NCBI RefSeq assembly: GCF_032714495.1
Contig: NZ_JAWDKB010000006.1
Span: forward strand, 62,001 to 126,000
Direction of reading: 5' to 3'
From: Methanorbis rubei
GTDB lineage: Archaea; Halobacteriota; Methanomicrobia; Methanomicrobiales; Methanocorpusculaceae
Length of the DNA stretch: 64,000 nucleotides
Part shown: positions 16,781 through 26,740 of the stretch, piece by piece
How the letters are laid out: each line of letters begins with the position of its first letter
Numbering within the stretch: position 1 is the stretch's first letter
Program-made: the position numbers and the translations under genes
The notes under the pieces: model-generated
What the model was told of the DNA's origin: nothing
Seen by the model: the letters and a program-made list of their open reading frames with translations, nothing else
The model's database searches: none

Positions 16781-18175
16781 ATGTATAGTCTCATGACCGA
16801 AAGGGAAAACATCATCACCGAGGGTAGTATCACAAAAGCCCTCATTATCATCGCCATCCCAATCATCATCAGCAACATCCTGCAGAGTGTTCTTGAAGTA
16901 GTGGACATGTACTTCATCGGCCACCTCGGACAGGACGCCATTGCTGGGGGAACGATGAGTATCTCCATCATCATGGTCTTAATGACCGTGCTGTTTGGTA
17001 TTGTCACCGCCACTGCTGCATTCATATCGCGAGCGTACGGCTCACAGCGGTATGAACGCATTCAGGTAATTCTCGCCCACTCGCTCTATCTGGCTTTAAT
17101 CATCTCCGCAATAATTGCCGTCATCGGCATGTTCTGGTCCGAAGGACTCCTTCTGCTTCTTGGAGCAGACCCGGGAGCTCTTGCCGAAGGAGTAAAGTTT
17201 CTCCAGCCGATGCTGATGGGTCTGTTTGTGATGGTCATCTTAATGACCCTGGTCACCGCATTTCAGAGCAGCGGCGACTCACGAACACCGATGTTTGCTA
17301 TGATAGCGGTAAACATCGTCAACATCCTCCTCAACCCGACCCTCATTCAGGGTCTTGCAGGATTCCCGGCATTCGGTATCGCAGGGTCTGCCTATGCCTC
17401 AATCATTTCACGAGGAGCAGGAATTTTTCTGCTGCTTGGCGTGATTTATCTTCATCCGGCATTCAAAAACAGTCCGGTCAGACTGCCGAAGAAGTGGACC
17501 TTTGAGCCTGACCTGATCAAACAGATCGTCTTCATCGCAATCCCGAGCGCAATCCAGAGCGGAGTAAGAAGCTTCGGATTTTTGATGATGACTGCCATCG
17601 TCACCACATTCTATGGGACGGCAGCCGTTGCCGCATACGGAATTTCGATTCGTCTGGATATGCTTGGCCTCATCATCGTGATGGGATTCTGTACTGCGAT
17701 CGCTGTGATGGTCGGTCAGAATCTTGGTGCCGGACGTGTTGACCGTGCCGAGCTTTCAGTGAAGTATGCGGTTGTCATCAATGCCATCTTCATGGCATGT
17801 GTTGCCGTCTTCTACTACTTCAACGCAGAGATGCTGCTGGCATTCTTCGGCGCGGAAGGCGAGGCGCTTGTTGACGGCATCCTCTTCATGCACATCATCC
17901 CGTTCTCCTACTTCATCATTGCAGCGGCAATGACGCTCGGGTTTGCGATGAATGGAGCAGGCATGACGCGCCCCGGCATGTACTCGGCAATCGCCGGACA
18001 GATCTGTACGCAGGTCGCGCTTTCTGCGATGTTTGCCTACCTTGGCTATCCGATCCAGTACATCTGGTATGCGATCGTCTGCGGTTCCATTGTCATGTGT
18101 ATCTGCGACTACTACTTCTACCGCAAGGGCGACTGGAAGAGAAAGAAGCTGGACCTTGGCGGAGAAGACGCATAA
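16781..18175 (+). CDS. MATE-family efflux protein
   Basis: About 464 residues with twelve spans in two homologous halves. The N-terminal ITKALIIIAIPIIISNILQ and VVDMYFIGHLG are characteristic MATE segments, and the internal QSSGDSRTPMF motif is also typical. These proteins export cationic compounds using Na+ or H+. The start is ATG 16781 or 16793; the first suits a leaderless transcript from a TATA-like TATTATTATT at about 16753. An in-frame extension to 16664 overlaps the divergent MFS gene and is unlikely. The following regulator starts at the very next base. Confidence 0.88.
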   Translation: MYSLMTERENIITEGSITKALIIIAIPIIISNILQSVLEVVDMYFIGHLGQDAIAGGTMSISIIMVLMTVLFGIVTATAAFISRAYGSQRYERIQVILAHSLYLALIISAIIAVIGMFWSEGLLLLLGADPGALAEGVKFLQPMLMGLFVMVILMTLVTAFQSSGDSRTPMFAMIAVNIVNILLNPTLIQGLAGFPAFGIAGSAYASIISRGAGIFLLLGVIYLHPAFKNSPVRLPKKWTFEPDLIKQIVFIAIPSAIQSGVRSFGFLMMTAIVTTFYGTAAVAAYGISIRLDMLGLIIVMGFCTAIAVMVGQNLGAGRVDRAELSVKYAVVINAIFMACVAVFYYFNAEMLLAFFGAEGEALVDGILFMHIIPFSYFIIAAAMTLGFAMNGAGMTRPGMYSAIAGQICTQVALSAMFAYLGYPIQYIWYAIVCGSIVMCICDYYFYRKGDWKRKKLDLGGEDA

Positions 18176-18922
18176 ATGAACGAGGAGCTTGTATCCCGCC
18201 TGAAAAAATTCGGCATGAACGAGTATGAAGCAAAAGTCTACTCGTCCCTGTTCGAGCTGCGGGTTGCAAGCGCAAGAGAGGTCCATGACCTCACCTCGAT
18301 TCCCCGCGGTCGGGTCTATGAAACGCTGGACCGGCTTATGGAGAAGCGTTTCGTCGGCTGTTCGGGAGCGTCGCCGGTTCGGTATCATGTCAATGATGTC
18401 GCAAAAACTTTTGAGCACATCAAGACAGATACCATGTCAGCCCTAAACGAACTGAGCGAGTATCTGACGGATCTGGAACGCGACCGTCCCGCACGTCTGA
18501 CGCAGGCATATGAACTCCAGAATGTTCATGCAATCGATTCCCAGATTCGTCTGATGTTTCAGCGGGCGAAGTCAGAGATGATTATTTTCTGCGATGACGC
18601 CGAGTTTCTCAAACGCTACGCATTTGATCTGGCGGATCTTCAGAAACGACTCGATCTCTACGTGGTTCTGCGAAACAGAAAACTCGCGGAGTCTACCAGC
18701 ATCAAATGCTATCTTGGCGGTCGCGAGATTGAGAATGGATTTTTTTCTCCGCATGTCCCTGATGACAGGAGCATTAAACTCAGGCTCGCAATTTATGCAG
18801 ATCGACGCGATTTTCTTCAGATTGTGGAGGACAGCGGAGATGTTCTCGGAATTTTTCTCTCGAACGATCCCTTCTCCGGCTACCTCTATCACTGCATTTT
18901 GGATGAGATCAAACCGATCTGA
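18176..18922 (+). CDS. TrmB-family transcriptional regulator
   Basis: A 248-residue protein. The N-terminal winged helix (LKKFGMNEYEAKVYSSL, then SAREVHDLTSIPRGRVYETLDRL) is the TrmB signature. The C-terminal half resembles the ligand-binding/PLD-like part seen in TrmB proteins (SEMIIFCDDAEFL). It starts one base after the MATE stop, so it very likely controls this exporter or the divergent MFS gene. Its 3' end overlaps the convergent Cys-rich gene by 14 bases. Confidence 0.85.
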   Translation: MNEELVSRLKKFGMNEYEAKVYSSLFELRVASAREVHDLTSIPRGRVYETLDRLMEKRFVGCSGASPVRYHVNDVAKTFEHIKTDTMSALNELSEYLTDLERDRPARLTQAYELQNVHAIDSQIRLMFQRAKSEMIIFCDDAEFLKRYAFDLADLQKRLDLYVVLRNRKLAESTSIKCYLGGREIENGFFSPHVPDDRSIKLRLAIYADRRDFLQIVEDSGDVLGIFLSNDPFSGYLYHCILDEIKPI

Positions 18923-19190
18923 GATTTTTCATCTTTTTTTCAAGAGTCTTCTTTGCATCTTCCTCGCTCATGTAGGGGTCAGGGTTGGCAAAGTAGCGGT
19001 GACACGGAACCTCTGGACACTTTCCGCAGTTGGTCCGGGCACGTTCGTTTGCACAGCAGTCAAAGATTTTACAGACCGGTATGTTTGCATACGCGGTCCA
19101 GAACGGTTTTCCGTCAACCTCGCGGCATCCGGGACAGTTGCCTGGGTAGGGACAGGCGTCACAGTCCATGCCGCAGCATGCTAATCTCAT
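18909..19190 (-). CDS. Cys-rich DUF3795-type protein
   Basis: A 93-residue protein with eleven cysteines in the order CCGMDC, CPYPGNCPGC, VCKIFDCC, CGKCPEVPC. The CGxDCxxCP...CPGC start is typical of DUF3795 proteins, which probably bind zinc or an Fe-S cluster. The ATG at 19190 begins MRLACCGMDC; a seven-residue extension to 19211 is possible. No function is known. Confidence 0.75.
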   Translation of the reverse strand: MRLACCGMDCDACPYPGNCPGCREVDGKPFWTAYANIPVCKIFDCCANERARTNCGKCPEVPCHRYFANPDPYMSEEDAKKTLEKKMKNLRSV

Positions 19191-19245
19191 AATATATTTT
19201 CTTCGATGCACTCTTTGATATAGATTCTCTGACTATACTTTGAGT

Positions 19246-20247
19246 ATGCATAAGGCGCTCCTTTCCCGAGTTGCAGACGATGCCGTCGTCTGCGGCGTGT
19301 GTCCGAGACACTGCCGGATCACCGACGGTGAGCGGGGATTTTGCGGTGTGCGGGAAAATATCTGCGGCATTCTCTACTCGAACAGCTACGGCCGTCTGAC
19401 TGCTGCGGGCCTTGACCCGATCGAGAAAAAGCCGCTCTATCATTATCTTCCGGGAACCCAGACATTTTCTGTGAGCAGTTACGGCTGCAACTTCACCTGC
19501 CGTCACTGCCAGAATTTTACGCTGTCGCAGGTGCGGGAACTGCCGGCAACGTATGTTTCTCCGGAACATCTGGTTGAAGAGGCGACGGCAACTTCTGCGA
19601 AGAGCATCTCGTTCACGTATAATGAGCCGACGATCTCCTTTGAGTACGTGCTGGACACCCTGCGGCTCGCTGACTCCGCAGGCCTTGGTTCTGCGTTTAT
19701 CACGAACGGCTACATCAGCGAGGAGGCTCTCCGCGAGCTCGCAAAATATCTCGGCGCGATTCGTGTGGATCTGAAGGCTTTCACCGATGAGTTTTATCAG
19801 AAGGTCTGCGGCGCACGTCTGATTCCGGTGCTGGACACCATTCTCCTTGCAAAAGAGCTTGGACTTCATCTGGAGCTGGTGACGCTGGTGATTCCCGGCT
19901 ACAATGATAGTTCCGAAGAGATCGATATCATGCTTGAGTGGGAGATGGAGAATCTAGGGCTCGCGGTTCCTCATCACTTTACGCGGTTTACTCCCATGTA
20001 CCAGATGGACCGCGAGAAACCGACACCAAAAGAGACACTCGACCGGATCTTTTTGCAGGCAAAAGATCACGGCCTCTACTATCCTTACATCGGCAACATC
20101 ATGCATGCCGCAGGATCTCAGACCCTGTGCCCTGAGTGCGGGGAACTGCTGATTCTTCGGGCAGGCTATGTGACAAAGATGCCTGGTATTTCCCACGGAA
20201 AATGTAAAACCTGCGGCAGAAAGTTCGACGGCCGCCTCGCTCGGTAA
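19246..20247 (+). CDS. amrS: AmmeMemoRadiSam-system radical SAM enzyme AmrS
   Basis: A 333-residue radical SAM protein. An N-terminal Cys pattern (CGVCPRHC, then GFCGVREN) precedes the SAM cluster motif CNFTCRHC near residue 88. Next come the FTYNEPTISFEYV and DLKAFTDEFY segments typical of the PflA-like AmrS group. Near the C-terminus two CxxC pairs (CPEC and CKTC) form a zinc ribbon. AmmeMemoRadiSam partners are not seen here. The TTG at 19240 is an alternative start. Confidence 0.85.
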   Translation: MHKALLSRVADDAVVCGVCPRHCRITDGERGFCGVRENICGILYSNSYGRLTAAGLDPIEKKPLYHYLPGTQTFSVSSYGCNFTCRHCQNFTLSQVRELPATYVSPEHLVEEATATSAKSISFTYNEPTISFEYVLDTLRLADSAGLGSAFITNGYISEEALRELAKYLGAIRVDLKAFTDEFYQKVCGARLIPVLDTILLAKELGLHLELVTLVIPGYNDSSEEIDIMLEWEMENLGLAVPHHFTRFTPMYQMDREKPTPKETLDRIFLQAKDHGLYYPYIGNIMHAAGSQTLCPECGELLILRAGYVTKMPGISHGKCKTCGRKFDGRLAR

Positions 20248-20287
20248 TCATGGTTGTGTTTTTCTGTAAAAAAAATCAGATCAGGAT

Positions 20288-21370
20288 TTACTCCTGATCA
20301 TCTCCATCGTCCTCTTCCTCATCCAGTTCATCCTCGAACTCTTCCCGAACATAACCCGTATCGGTTTGCAGTCCGCAGATAACCCTCAGTATTTTGGAGA
20401 ACTTTTTCTCCATCGGAGTGTCACGCATCTCGGATATCTTTCGGCCGCTGGCCGTGGCCAGTCTCTGCCGATAATTGTTCGGGTAAATAGAGTGATATAG
20501 CATCACATCCTTTTCATCAGCCCGTGCCTCCAGATATCTGGCAAACAGGCAGTTGTTTGTTGTAAGAAATATCTGTTTTTTCTTTCTGGACAGATCAAGA
20601 ATCAGGTCTGTGATGGCTTCCATGCTCCCGGAATCCATATCCACATCAGGCGCGTCCCAGAACAGTATATTCGCTTTACAAAGGCTGTCGTTCATCCCCA
20701 GCGTCTTGAGTACTGCAATTTTCTTCATTGCAGAAGATACCATCGTCATCTCTTGTTTTCTTCCGGTCTTCAGATAATACCGCTGTTTTCCCGGAAGGAT
20801 ACCCCGCACCCGATGCTGTAACATCCTTTCAGGGAGTGCACCGCACACACTTTCCTCCCCCTCCCTCCTGCACTTCTGATTGACCGCCGCCACCAGATCT
20901 ATCTGCGTGTCATCGGTCTCGAAATAATTTCTCGACGTGGCCGCATTTATCTGCCGTGTATACAGCAGAACATCCTTTTCCGGAATAAAGAGACTGGTGC
21001 TGTCTTTCTGTGCATTCCACTTTTCGGTGCCATAGAGCCGGGCAGACTCATACTCCCTTGAAGCTATACTTATCTCGCAGGAAATCGATGCTGAGTCTGA
21101 CATTATCTCAATAATTCCCCGATAGGCCTTCCCGCTGGTTCTGCGCACCAGCCGGTTTATTCCTCTTTCTGCCGGCTGGAACACCCGCACAAGTTTGTAC
21201 GGAAACGAGATTCCATCTTCAATCGACCGGCAGGCGGCATACAGTATCTTGAGGATATGTGTTTTTCCAATTCCGTTTTCTCCGATGATTACATTGATGC
21301 CGGGAGAAAAGGTGATGTCCAGTTTTTCAAACCTTGTAATATTTTCCAGATGAAGTTCAGTGAGTTTCAT
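20288..21370 (-). CDS. RecF/SMC-like AAA ATPase
   Basis: A 360-residue protein. It starts MKLTELHLENITRFEKLDI and has the Walker A motif GENGIGKTH near residue 30, as in RecF-, OLD- and AAA_15/21-type ATPases. The putative Walker B near residue 240 reads ILFWDAPDVD rather than DEPE, so the usual catalytic glutamate is replaced. A switch segment LTTNN follows. The last 20 residues are almost all acidic. It stands alone. A role in defence or repair is possible for the family, but no partner is present. Confidence 0.65.
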   Translation of the reverse strand: MKLTELHLENITRFEKLDITFSPGINVIIGENGIGKTHILKILYAACRSIEDGISFPYKLVRVFQPAERGINRLVRRTSGKAYRGIIEIMSDSASISCEISIASREYESARLYGTEKWNAQKDSTSLFIPEKDVLLYTRQINAATSRNYFETDDTQIDLVAAVNQKCRREGEESVCGALPERMLQHRVRGILPGKQRYYLKTGRKQEMTMVSSAMKKIAVLKTLGMNDSLCKANILFWDAPDVDMDSGSMEAITDLILDLSRKKKQIFLTTNNCLFARYLEARADEKDVMLYHSIYPNNYRQRLATASGRKISEMRDTPMEKKFSKILRVICGLQTDTGYVREEFEDELDEEEDDGDDQE

Positions 21371-21421
21371 GATGCGGATGGTGGGGAGTTGTGCTTGGCC
21401 ATTCGTTCTGCTACCTGAGAG

Positions 21422-21431
21422 GTACCGGTAC
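21422..21431. promoter_or_regulatory. perfect palindrome near the promoter of the AAA ATPase gene
   Basis: GTACCGGTAC reads the same on both strands. It lies about 52 bases before the ATPase start (minus strand), and a TATA-like ATTTTATTATAGG on the minus strand at about 21438-21450 stands just upstream of it. A repressor here would block the transcription start region. The element may have arisen by chance. Confidence 0.3.
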
Positions 21432-21472
21432 TAGTTTCCTATAATAAAATGCTCCTCACAAAAATAAAATCT

Positions 21473-23281
21473 TCATGTCCGCAGAAACATTGCGGCAAAC
21501 CGTTCTTTGGTCAGCACGATGGTGGTCGGTCTTCCGTGCGGGCACGTGTAGGGGGACGCGGTTGCCATCAGCTGGCGAAGGAGTCTCTGCATCTGTTCAA
21601 CGGTCATCGGCGTTGCGCCTTTGACCACCGCCCGGCATGCCGCGGTCTTGAGCACCCGGTCAAGCACACTCTCTTCACCGCCGCCCGAGGTTTTGTCAAG
21701 AGCCTCTGTAATGATCTCATGAATCACGGACGGGTCGCCGAGGGTCTCGGAGACGACCGGTACGGTGCGCACCATCCAGACATCCTTGCCGAACGGCTCG
21801 AGGAGATAGCCTGCTTCTGCAAGTACATCCAAGAGATCTGCGATCGCTGCGGTCTCGCGTTTGGTCAGATGCAGCTGGATTGGCACGAGCAGTTCCTGAC
21901 CGGCAAGCCCGCTCTTCTGTCGTGCGAGTAAAAGATCATACATCACCCGTTCGTGCGCTGCATGCTGGTCCACGACGATGAGATCTCCTGACTCATTTTT
22001 TGCGAGGATGTAGGTATCTGCAATCTGGCCGAGGACCTGAGGCACGAACTCTGTTGTCTCCGGAACTTCAAAGGTCTCTGTCCTTCTCAGCTGTTTGTCG
22101 GTCTGCCGGAGGGAGGCTGCGGCAGGTTTTTGGATCTCCTGAACTGGCCGCACCCGCCGTTCGTAGGGGGCAACCGCCTCGCCAAGAATTGTCTGCGGGA
22201 GAGACACTCTCGGCTGCGCCGTCTTCGGCTTTGGCATCTCCTGTGGAGCGGGAGCGTTCAGTTCAACAGCAAACACCGGTGTTTCGTGCAGGGCACAGTA
22301 GACCGCGTCCTGCACTCCTCTCTGGACATCGCGTTCGCGGGAGAGCCGGACCTCTTTTTTCGTCGGATGGACGTTGACGTCCACGTCGCGGGGATCAATT
22401 GCGAGGTCGAGAAATGCTGCCGGGTACATTCCTTTCGGCAGCAGTGTGCCGTAACCTTCGCGGACCGCCCACTGAATAGTCCGCGAACTTATCTGCCGGT
22501 GGTTGATGGAAAGATACAATCTACTCGGCGTTGTTTTCATCTCTGACCCGGGTCTCGTTATCAGTCCTGAGACTTTGACGAGGCCATAGGTTCCTTCAAC
22601 CGGTACCAGTTCTTTGGCAAATGTTGCGCCAAAGACTGCTGCGATCACGTCCTGATAACTGCCGTTTCCGTAGGTGCGGAACCGTTCCTTTCCCTGATAG
22701 AGGAGAACAAACGAGATGGTGCGGTGCGCGAGTGCGAGCCGCTCCACCATGTCATAGATGTGCGAAAGTTCGGTAGCAACGTTTTTCTGAAACTTTCTGC
22801 GTGCCGGTGTGTTGTAAAAGAGGCCTTCAACGACTACACTGGTTCCTTCGGGAGCGCCTGCTGCTGTGCACTCGATGAGTTCACCGCCGTGAATCGTAAT
22901 CTTACATGCCGCAGGACTGCTGCTGCCGCGTTCTTTGGTGACCAGGGTGACCTGGGAAACTGCGGCGATGCTTGCCATTGCCTCGCCCCGAAATCCGAGT
23001 GTGGCAATTGCCGCGAGGTCGGACGGACGTGAGATTTTGCTTGTTGCATGCTGGCGGAAAACGAGGAGTGCGTCCTCTTCACTCATGCCGATGCCATCGT
23101 CGGTGACAGAAATTCGCGTGACCGCGGTGCTGTCTGCGAAAAGTTCAATTTTGATTCTGTGTGCGTCTGCATCAATCGCGTTTTCGACTAATTCTTTGAC
23201 GACGGACGCCGCCCGCTCGACCACTTCCCCTGCGGCGATGTGGCTGATCGTTTCTTCATCAAGAACGGTAATGATGCCCAT
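21473..23281 (-). CDS. mutL: DNA mismatch repair protein MutL
   Basis: A 602-residue protein. The N-terminal GHKL ATPase has ELVENAIDAD (near residue 33), DDGIGMS and LGFRGEA. The C-terminal domain has DQHAAHERVMYD near residue 437, ACRAVVKG near 547 and CPHGRP near 582. These three motifs match the nicking-endonuclease site of MutL proteins in organisms without MutH, with Asp instead of Glu at the last position of the first motif. The start overlaps the mutS stop (TAATG). It couples mismatch recognition to strand incision. Confidence 0.93.
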   Translation of the reverse strand: MGIITVLDEETISHIAAGEVVERAASVVKELVENAIDADAHRIKIELFADSTAVTRISVTDDGIGMSEEDALLVFRQHATSKISRPSDLAAIATLGFRGEAMASIAAVSQVTLVTKERGSSSPAACKITIHGGELIECTAAGAPEGTSVVVEGLFYNTPARRKFQKNVATELSHIYDMVERLALAHRTISFVLLYQGKERFRTYGNGSYQDVIAAVFGATFAKELVPVEGTYGLVKVSGLITRPGSEMKTTPSRLYLSINHRQISSRTIQWAVREGYGTLLPKGMYPAAFLDLAIDPRDVDVNVHPTKKEVRLSRERDVQRGVQDAVYCALHETPVFAVELNAPAPQEMPKPKTAQPRVSLPQTILGEAVAPYERRVRPVQEIQKPAAASLRQTDKQLRRTETFEVPETTEFVPQVLGQIADTYILAKNESGDLIVVDQHAAHERVMYDLLLARQKSGLAGQELLVPIQLHLTKRETAAIADLLDVLAEAGYLLEPFGKDVWMVRTVPVVSETLGDPSVIHEIITEALDKTSGGGEESVLDRVLKTAACRAVVKGATPMTVEQMQRLLRQLMATASPYTCPHGRPTTIVLTKERFAAMFLRT

Positions 23282-25893
23282 TACTTTCTCTCCAAAATTG
23301 ATTTGAGTTCATTGACGAACATCAGCGCCTGCATGGGCGTCATCTCATTGAGGTTCGCCTCGCGGACCCGTTCCTCAACTGCGGAGACTGCGGGTGTGAG
23401 GGATTCTGATGCCGTATCCACCAGAAGCATCTGGGTGTAGTATTTTTTCCCGCCCGACCCTGCATCCTCGCGAAGTGCCTGATCCAGAATTGTCTCGGCA
23501 CGTGTCAGAACTTTTTTCGGAACCCCTGCAATGCGGGCCACATGAATACCATAACTCCGGTCAGTTGCTCCCGGAATGAGTTTTCGAAGGAACGTGATGT
23601 CGTACTGATCCTCCTTTACCGCAAAGTGATAGTTTCTCACGCGGCGGAGCTCCTGCTCCATACCGATCAGCTGATGAAAATGCGTTGCGAACAGCGTCCG
23701 GGGACCTGCGGCCCCTTTTCCATGCAGATACTCAAGAACGGCCCTTGCAATCGAGTACCCGTCCACCGTACTCGTGCCTCTGCCGATCTCGTCAAGAAGA
23801 ATCAGACTTTTTTCGGTTGCATTGTTTAAGATGTTGGCTAACTCCAGCATCTCAACCATAAAGGTACTCTGGCCGCCCGCGAGGTCATCGGACGCGCCCA
23901 CACGGGTGAAAATTCTGTCCACGATACCGACTTTTGCGTAGCGTGCGGGAACGAAACTGCCGATCTGCGCCATGATGCAGGTGAGGGCAACGCTTCGCAT
24001 GTAGGTCGACTTACCTGCCATGTTTGCTCCGGTCAGAATCAGAATCTGGTCGCCTGACGCATTCATCTCGGTGTCGTTCGGGACATAGCCGCCCGGAACC
24101 GAGTTCTCGACAATCGGGTGGCGTCCGTCACGGATGAGGAGATCTTCTCCCTTTGAAAATTCTGGCCGCACATACCTGTTCGCAGCTGCAAGCTCGGCAA
24201 AGGATGCGATCATGTCGATGGTTCCAACGGCCTCTGCGGTCTCCTTGAATGTAGGAACATAATTTCGCAGGGTCTCAATCAGCGACTCATAGAGCGCCAC
24301 TTCAAGCGCGAGAATCCGGCTGTCGGCCTGCGCCATCAGAGCTTCGCGTTCGCGGAGTGCCGGAAGCGTGAACCGCTCGCCGTTCACGGTCGTCTGCTTG
24401 CGCTCGTATTCGGGCGGGACTTTGTCGAGGTTCGCTCTCGTGACCTCGATATAGTAGCCGAAGATGTTGTTGTAGGCGATCTTCAGGGATTTGATGCCGG
24501 TCCGGTCCCGTTCGTTCTGCTGCAGCTCGGCGATCCAGTCGCGCCCGTTTGCCAGCACGTCACGAAGTTCGTCGAGGTCGGCGTTGTAGCCTGCGCGAAT
24601 CACGTTGCCGTTCCTATACACCACGGGCGGATCGTCGACGATTGCGGCATTGATCAGATCCGCGACTCCTGCAAAGTCAGGAATTTTTGCAAGCTGTTCA
24701 GCAAGAAGTCCTGATGTTTCTCCGATCGAGTCCCCGATCTCGGGCAGCAGTTCAAGTGTTGTCGCAAGCGACAGAAGATCGCGTGGGGACGCATTGCCGT
24801 AGGCGATGCGTCCTGCGATCCGCTCAATGTCGGCAACTCTTGCCAGCACTGCGCCAAGCGTTCCGCAGAGCACGGGACGATTTTTGAAAAACTCGACAGC
24901 ATCAAGTCTGCGGTTGACTGCTGCGGGGTCCAGGAGGGGAACGGTGACAACCGACCGAAGCGTTCTGCTTCCCATCGGTGTTTTGGTCCGGTTCAAAAAT
25001 CCACACAGTGTGGTGTCGTTCCGGTCTCCCCTGAGCGGCGAGAGAATTTCCAAGTTTCGCAGCGTTATTGCGTCCAGCACCATCGCATTGCTTGCATGTT
25101 TGCGGGAAAATCCGCTGATGTGCGGGAGTGCGGTCTTCTGGGTTTCTTTCGCGTATCTGAGAGCGGCTCCTGCGGCGCTGATGCAGAGCGGGGAGTCAGC
25201 ACAGTCGAATCCCTCCAGCGTTGCAACGCCGAATGCTTCGCAGAGTACCGCATCCCCGTCGGAAAACAGGCCTGACCTGCCCGGGGTGAGGACCCTGCCG
25301 GTGCCGGCAAGAAAACTGATGAGGTCTGCTGAAACTCCCTGCGGCACCAAAATTTCTGCGGGCGTGTAGCGTTCGATCTCGGTTGCAAGGGATGCATGGT
25401 TGTCTTCTGATGCAATGTCTTTGACAAAAAATTCGCCGGTGGTGATATCAAGAAATGCAAGTCCGGCATGATTTTTTTTGGCGTCAACTGATAGTGCCAT
25501 CAGATAGTGCGCCGCACTGCCATCCACAATGCCCGTGTCAATCGCGGTTCCGGGCGTTACCACGCGGACGACATCACGTTTCACACAGCCTTTGGCGGTT
25601 TTTGGATCCTCAACCTGTTCACAGATTGCCACTTTGTAGCCTTTGCGAATCATCCGCGGCAGGTAAAGGTCCAGTGCATGATACGGGATTCCTGCAAGCG
25701 GTATCTGGTTGCCGTCAGGGTCCTTGGACCTCGTGGTCTGCACGATGTCAAGCTCTCTGGCACATATTTCTGCGTCCTCCCAGAAGGTTTCGTAAAAGTC
25801 CCCCATCCGCATGAAAAGAACGCAGTCAGGATACTGTTCCTTGAATGTCCTGACCTGTTCCATCGCAGGAGTGAGTTTCTTTGGAGGAACCAT
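23281..25893 (-). CDS. mutS: DNA mismatch repair protein MutS
   Basis: An 870-residue MutS1-type protein. The N-terminal mismatch-binding domain holds FMRMGDFYETF (the Phe-x-Glu reading head). The ABC ATPase domain holds GANMAGKSTYMR and LLDEIGRGTSTVDG, and an ATHFHQL switch. Length is usual for bacterial MutS. Bacterial-type MutSL in archaea is known for Methanomicrobiales and halophiles and is considered an ancient transfer. The gene leads a two-gene operon with mutL. Confidence 0.95.
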   Translation of the reverse strand: MVPPKKLTPAMEQVRTFKEQYPDCVLFMRMGDFYETFWEDAEICARELDIVQTTRSKDPDGNQIPLAGIPYHALDLYLPRMIRKGYKVAICEQVEDPKTAKGCVKRDVVRVVTPGTAIDTGIVDGSAAHYLMALSVDAKKNHAGLAFLDITTGEFFVKDIASEDNHASLATEIERYTPAEILVPQGVSADLISFLAGTGRVLTPGRSGLFSDGDAVLCEAFGVATLEGFDCADSPLCISAAGAALRYAKETQKTALPHISGFSRKHASNAMVLDAITLRNLEILSPLRGDRNDTTLCGFLNRTKTPMGSRTLRSVVTVPLLDPAAVNRRLDAVEFFKNRPVLCGTLGAVLARVADIERIAGRIAYGNASPRDLLSLATTLELLPEIGDSIGETSGLLAEQLAKIPDFAGVADLINAAIVDDPPVVYRNGNVIRAGYNADLDELRDVLANGRDWIAELQQNERDRTGIKSLKIAYNNIFGYYIEVTRANLDKVPPEYERKQTTVNGERFTLPALREREALMAQADSRILALEVALYESLIETLRNYVPTFKETAEAVGTIDMIASFAELAAANRYVRPEFSKGEDLLIRDGRHPIVENSVPGGYVPNDTEMNASGDQILILTGANMAGKSTYMRSVALTCIMAQIGSFVPARYAKVGIVDRIFTRVGASDDLAGGQSTFMVEMLELANILNNATEKSLILLDEIGRGTSTVDGYSIARAVLEYLHGKGAAGPRTLFATHFHQLIGMEQELRRVRNYHFAVKEDQYDITFLRKLIPGATDRSYGIHVARIAGVPKKVLTRAETILDQALREDAGSGGKKYYTQMLLVDTASESLTPAVSAVEERVREANLNEMTPMQALMFVNELKSILERK

Positions 25894-26032
25894 AATTGAA
25901 AAGTACTTTAGGTCTTGGTAACTATTGAAAAGTTCGGTTTTGGCATTTTGTGTCTGGTCAGACAGATCATTCGAAAAATTTCCGCATACCTTTTTTTCGT
26001 ATTCAAATCATACTATCCTCAGAGATTTCTTG

Positions 26033-26722
26033 ATGAATAATACTACTGATGAAAGTTTACTGGCATGGGAGGCGAACGCGGATTACTGGGATGAAAAAAT
26101 GGGTGATAACTCGAATGCTTTTCATCGTGAACTGGTCCGTCCGTATACGGAAAAACTGCTGGAGATAAAGTCAGGCGATTTCGTGCTGGATATTGCCTGC
26201 GGCACAGGAAACTTCACCCAAAGAATTGTGGAACTTGGCGCACGGGCGGTTGCTTTTGACTACAGCCCAAAAATGATTGCACATGCAAAACGTCGACGGT
26301 CACATATTTTGCACAACGCCGAGTTTGTTGTCTGCGATGCGACCGATTCTGCACAGCTCTCTCAACTCAAACGAAAAAATTGTTTTACCAAAGCGGTCTC
26401 CAACATGGCGGTCATGGACATCGCTGATATCAACCCATTATTTTTCGGAGTGTATGAGCTGCTGTGCCGAAACGGAATTTTTGTGTTTACCACGCACCAT
26501 CCCTGCTTTACGTATCCACACGGTCAGTATCTCTCAAGCTGCATCCATAAGGATACGGCAATCGCCGGCCAGCCGGTTCTGCAAAATTATTATCATCGTT
26601 CGCTTCAGGAGATACTCGGGTCTGCTTTCGCCGCAGGTTTTGTTATGGACGCGCTGCACGAAACCGCAGATGATGATCCGGAAATTCCACGCATCATCAC
26701 CATCAGACTGAGAAAATGTTAG
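26033..26722 (+). CDS. class I SAM-dependent methyltransferase
   Basis: A 229-residue protein. Motif I is VLDIACGTGNFTQRI near residue 52, motif II AVAFDYSPKMIAHA, and the post-motif region contains FVVCDATD. The Rossmann fold is complete. The likely start is ATG 26033 (MNNTTDESLLAWEANADYW); the frame is open to 25925, but that part overlaps the promoter region of mutS. The substrate is unknown. It converges with the PAN gene. Confidence 0.82.
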   Translation: MNNTTDESLLAWEANADYWDEKMGDNSNAFHRELVRPYTEKLLEIKSGDFVLDIACGTGNFTQRIVELGARAVAFDYSPKMIAHAKRRRSHILHNAEFVVCDATDSAQLSQLKRKNCFTKAVSNMAVMDIADINPLFFGVYELLCRNGIFVFTTHHPCFTYPHGQYLSSCIHKDTAIAGQPVLQNYYHRSLQEILGSAFAAGFVMDALHETADDDPEIPRIITIRLRKC

Positions 26723-26740
26723 AAGATATCTAAAAAAAGT

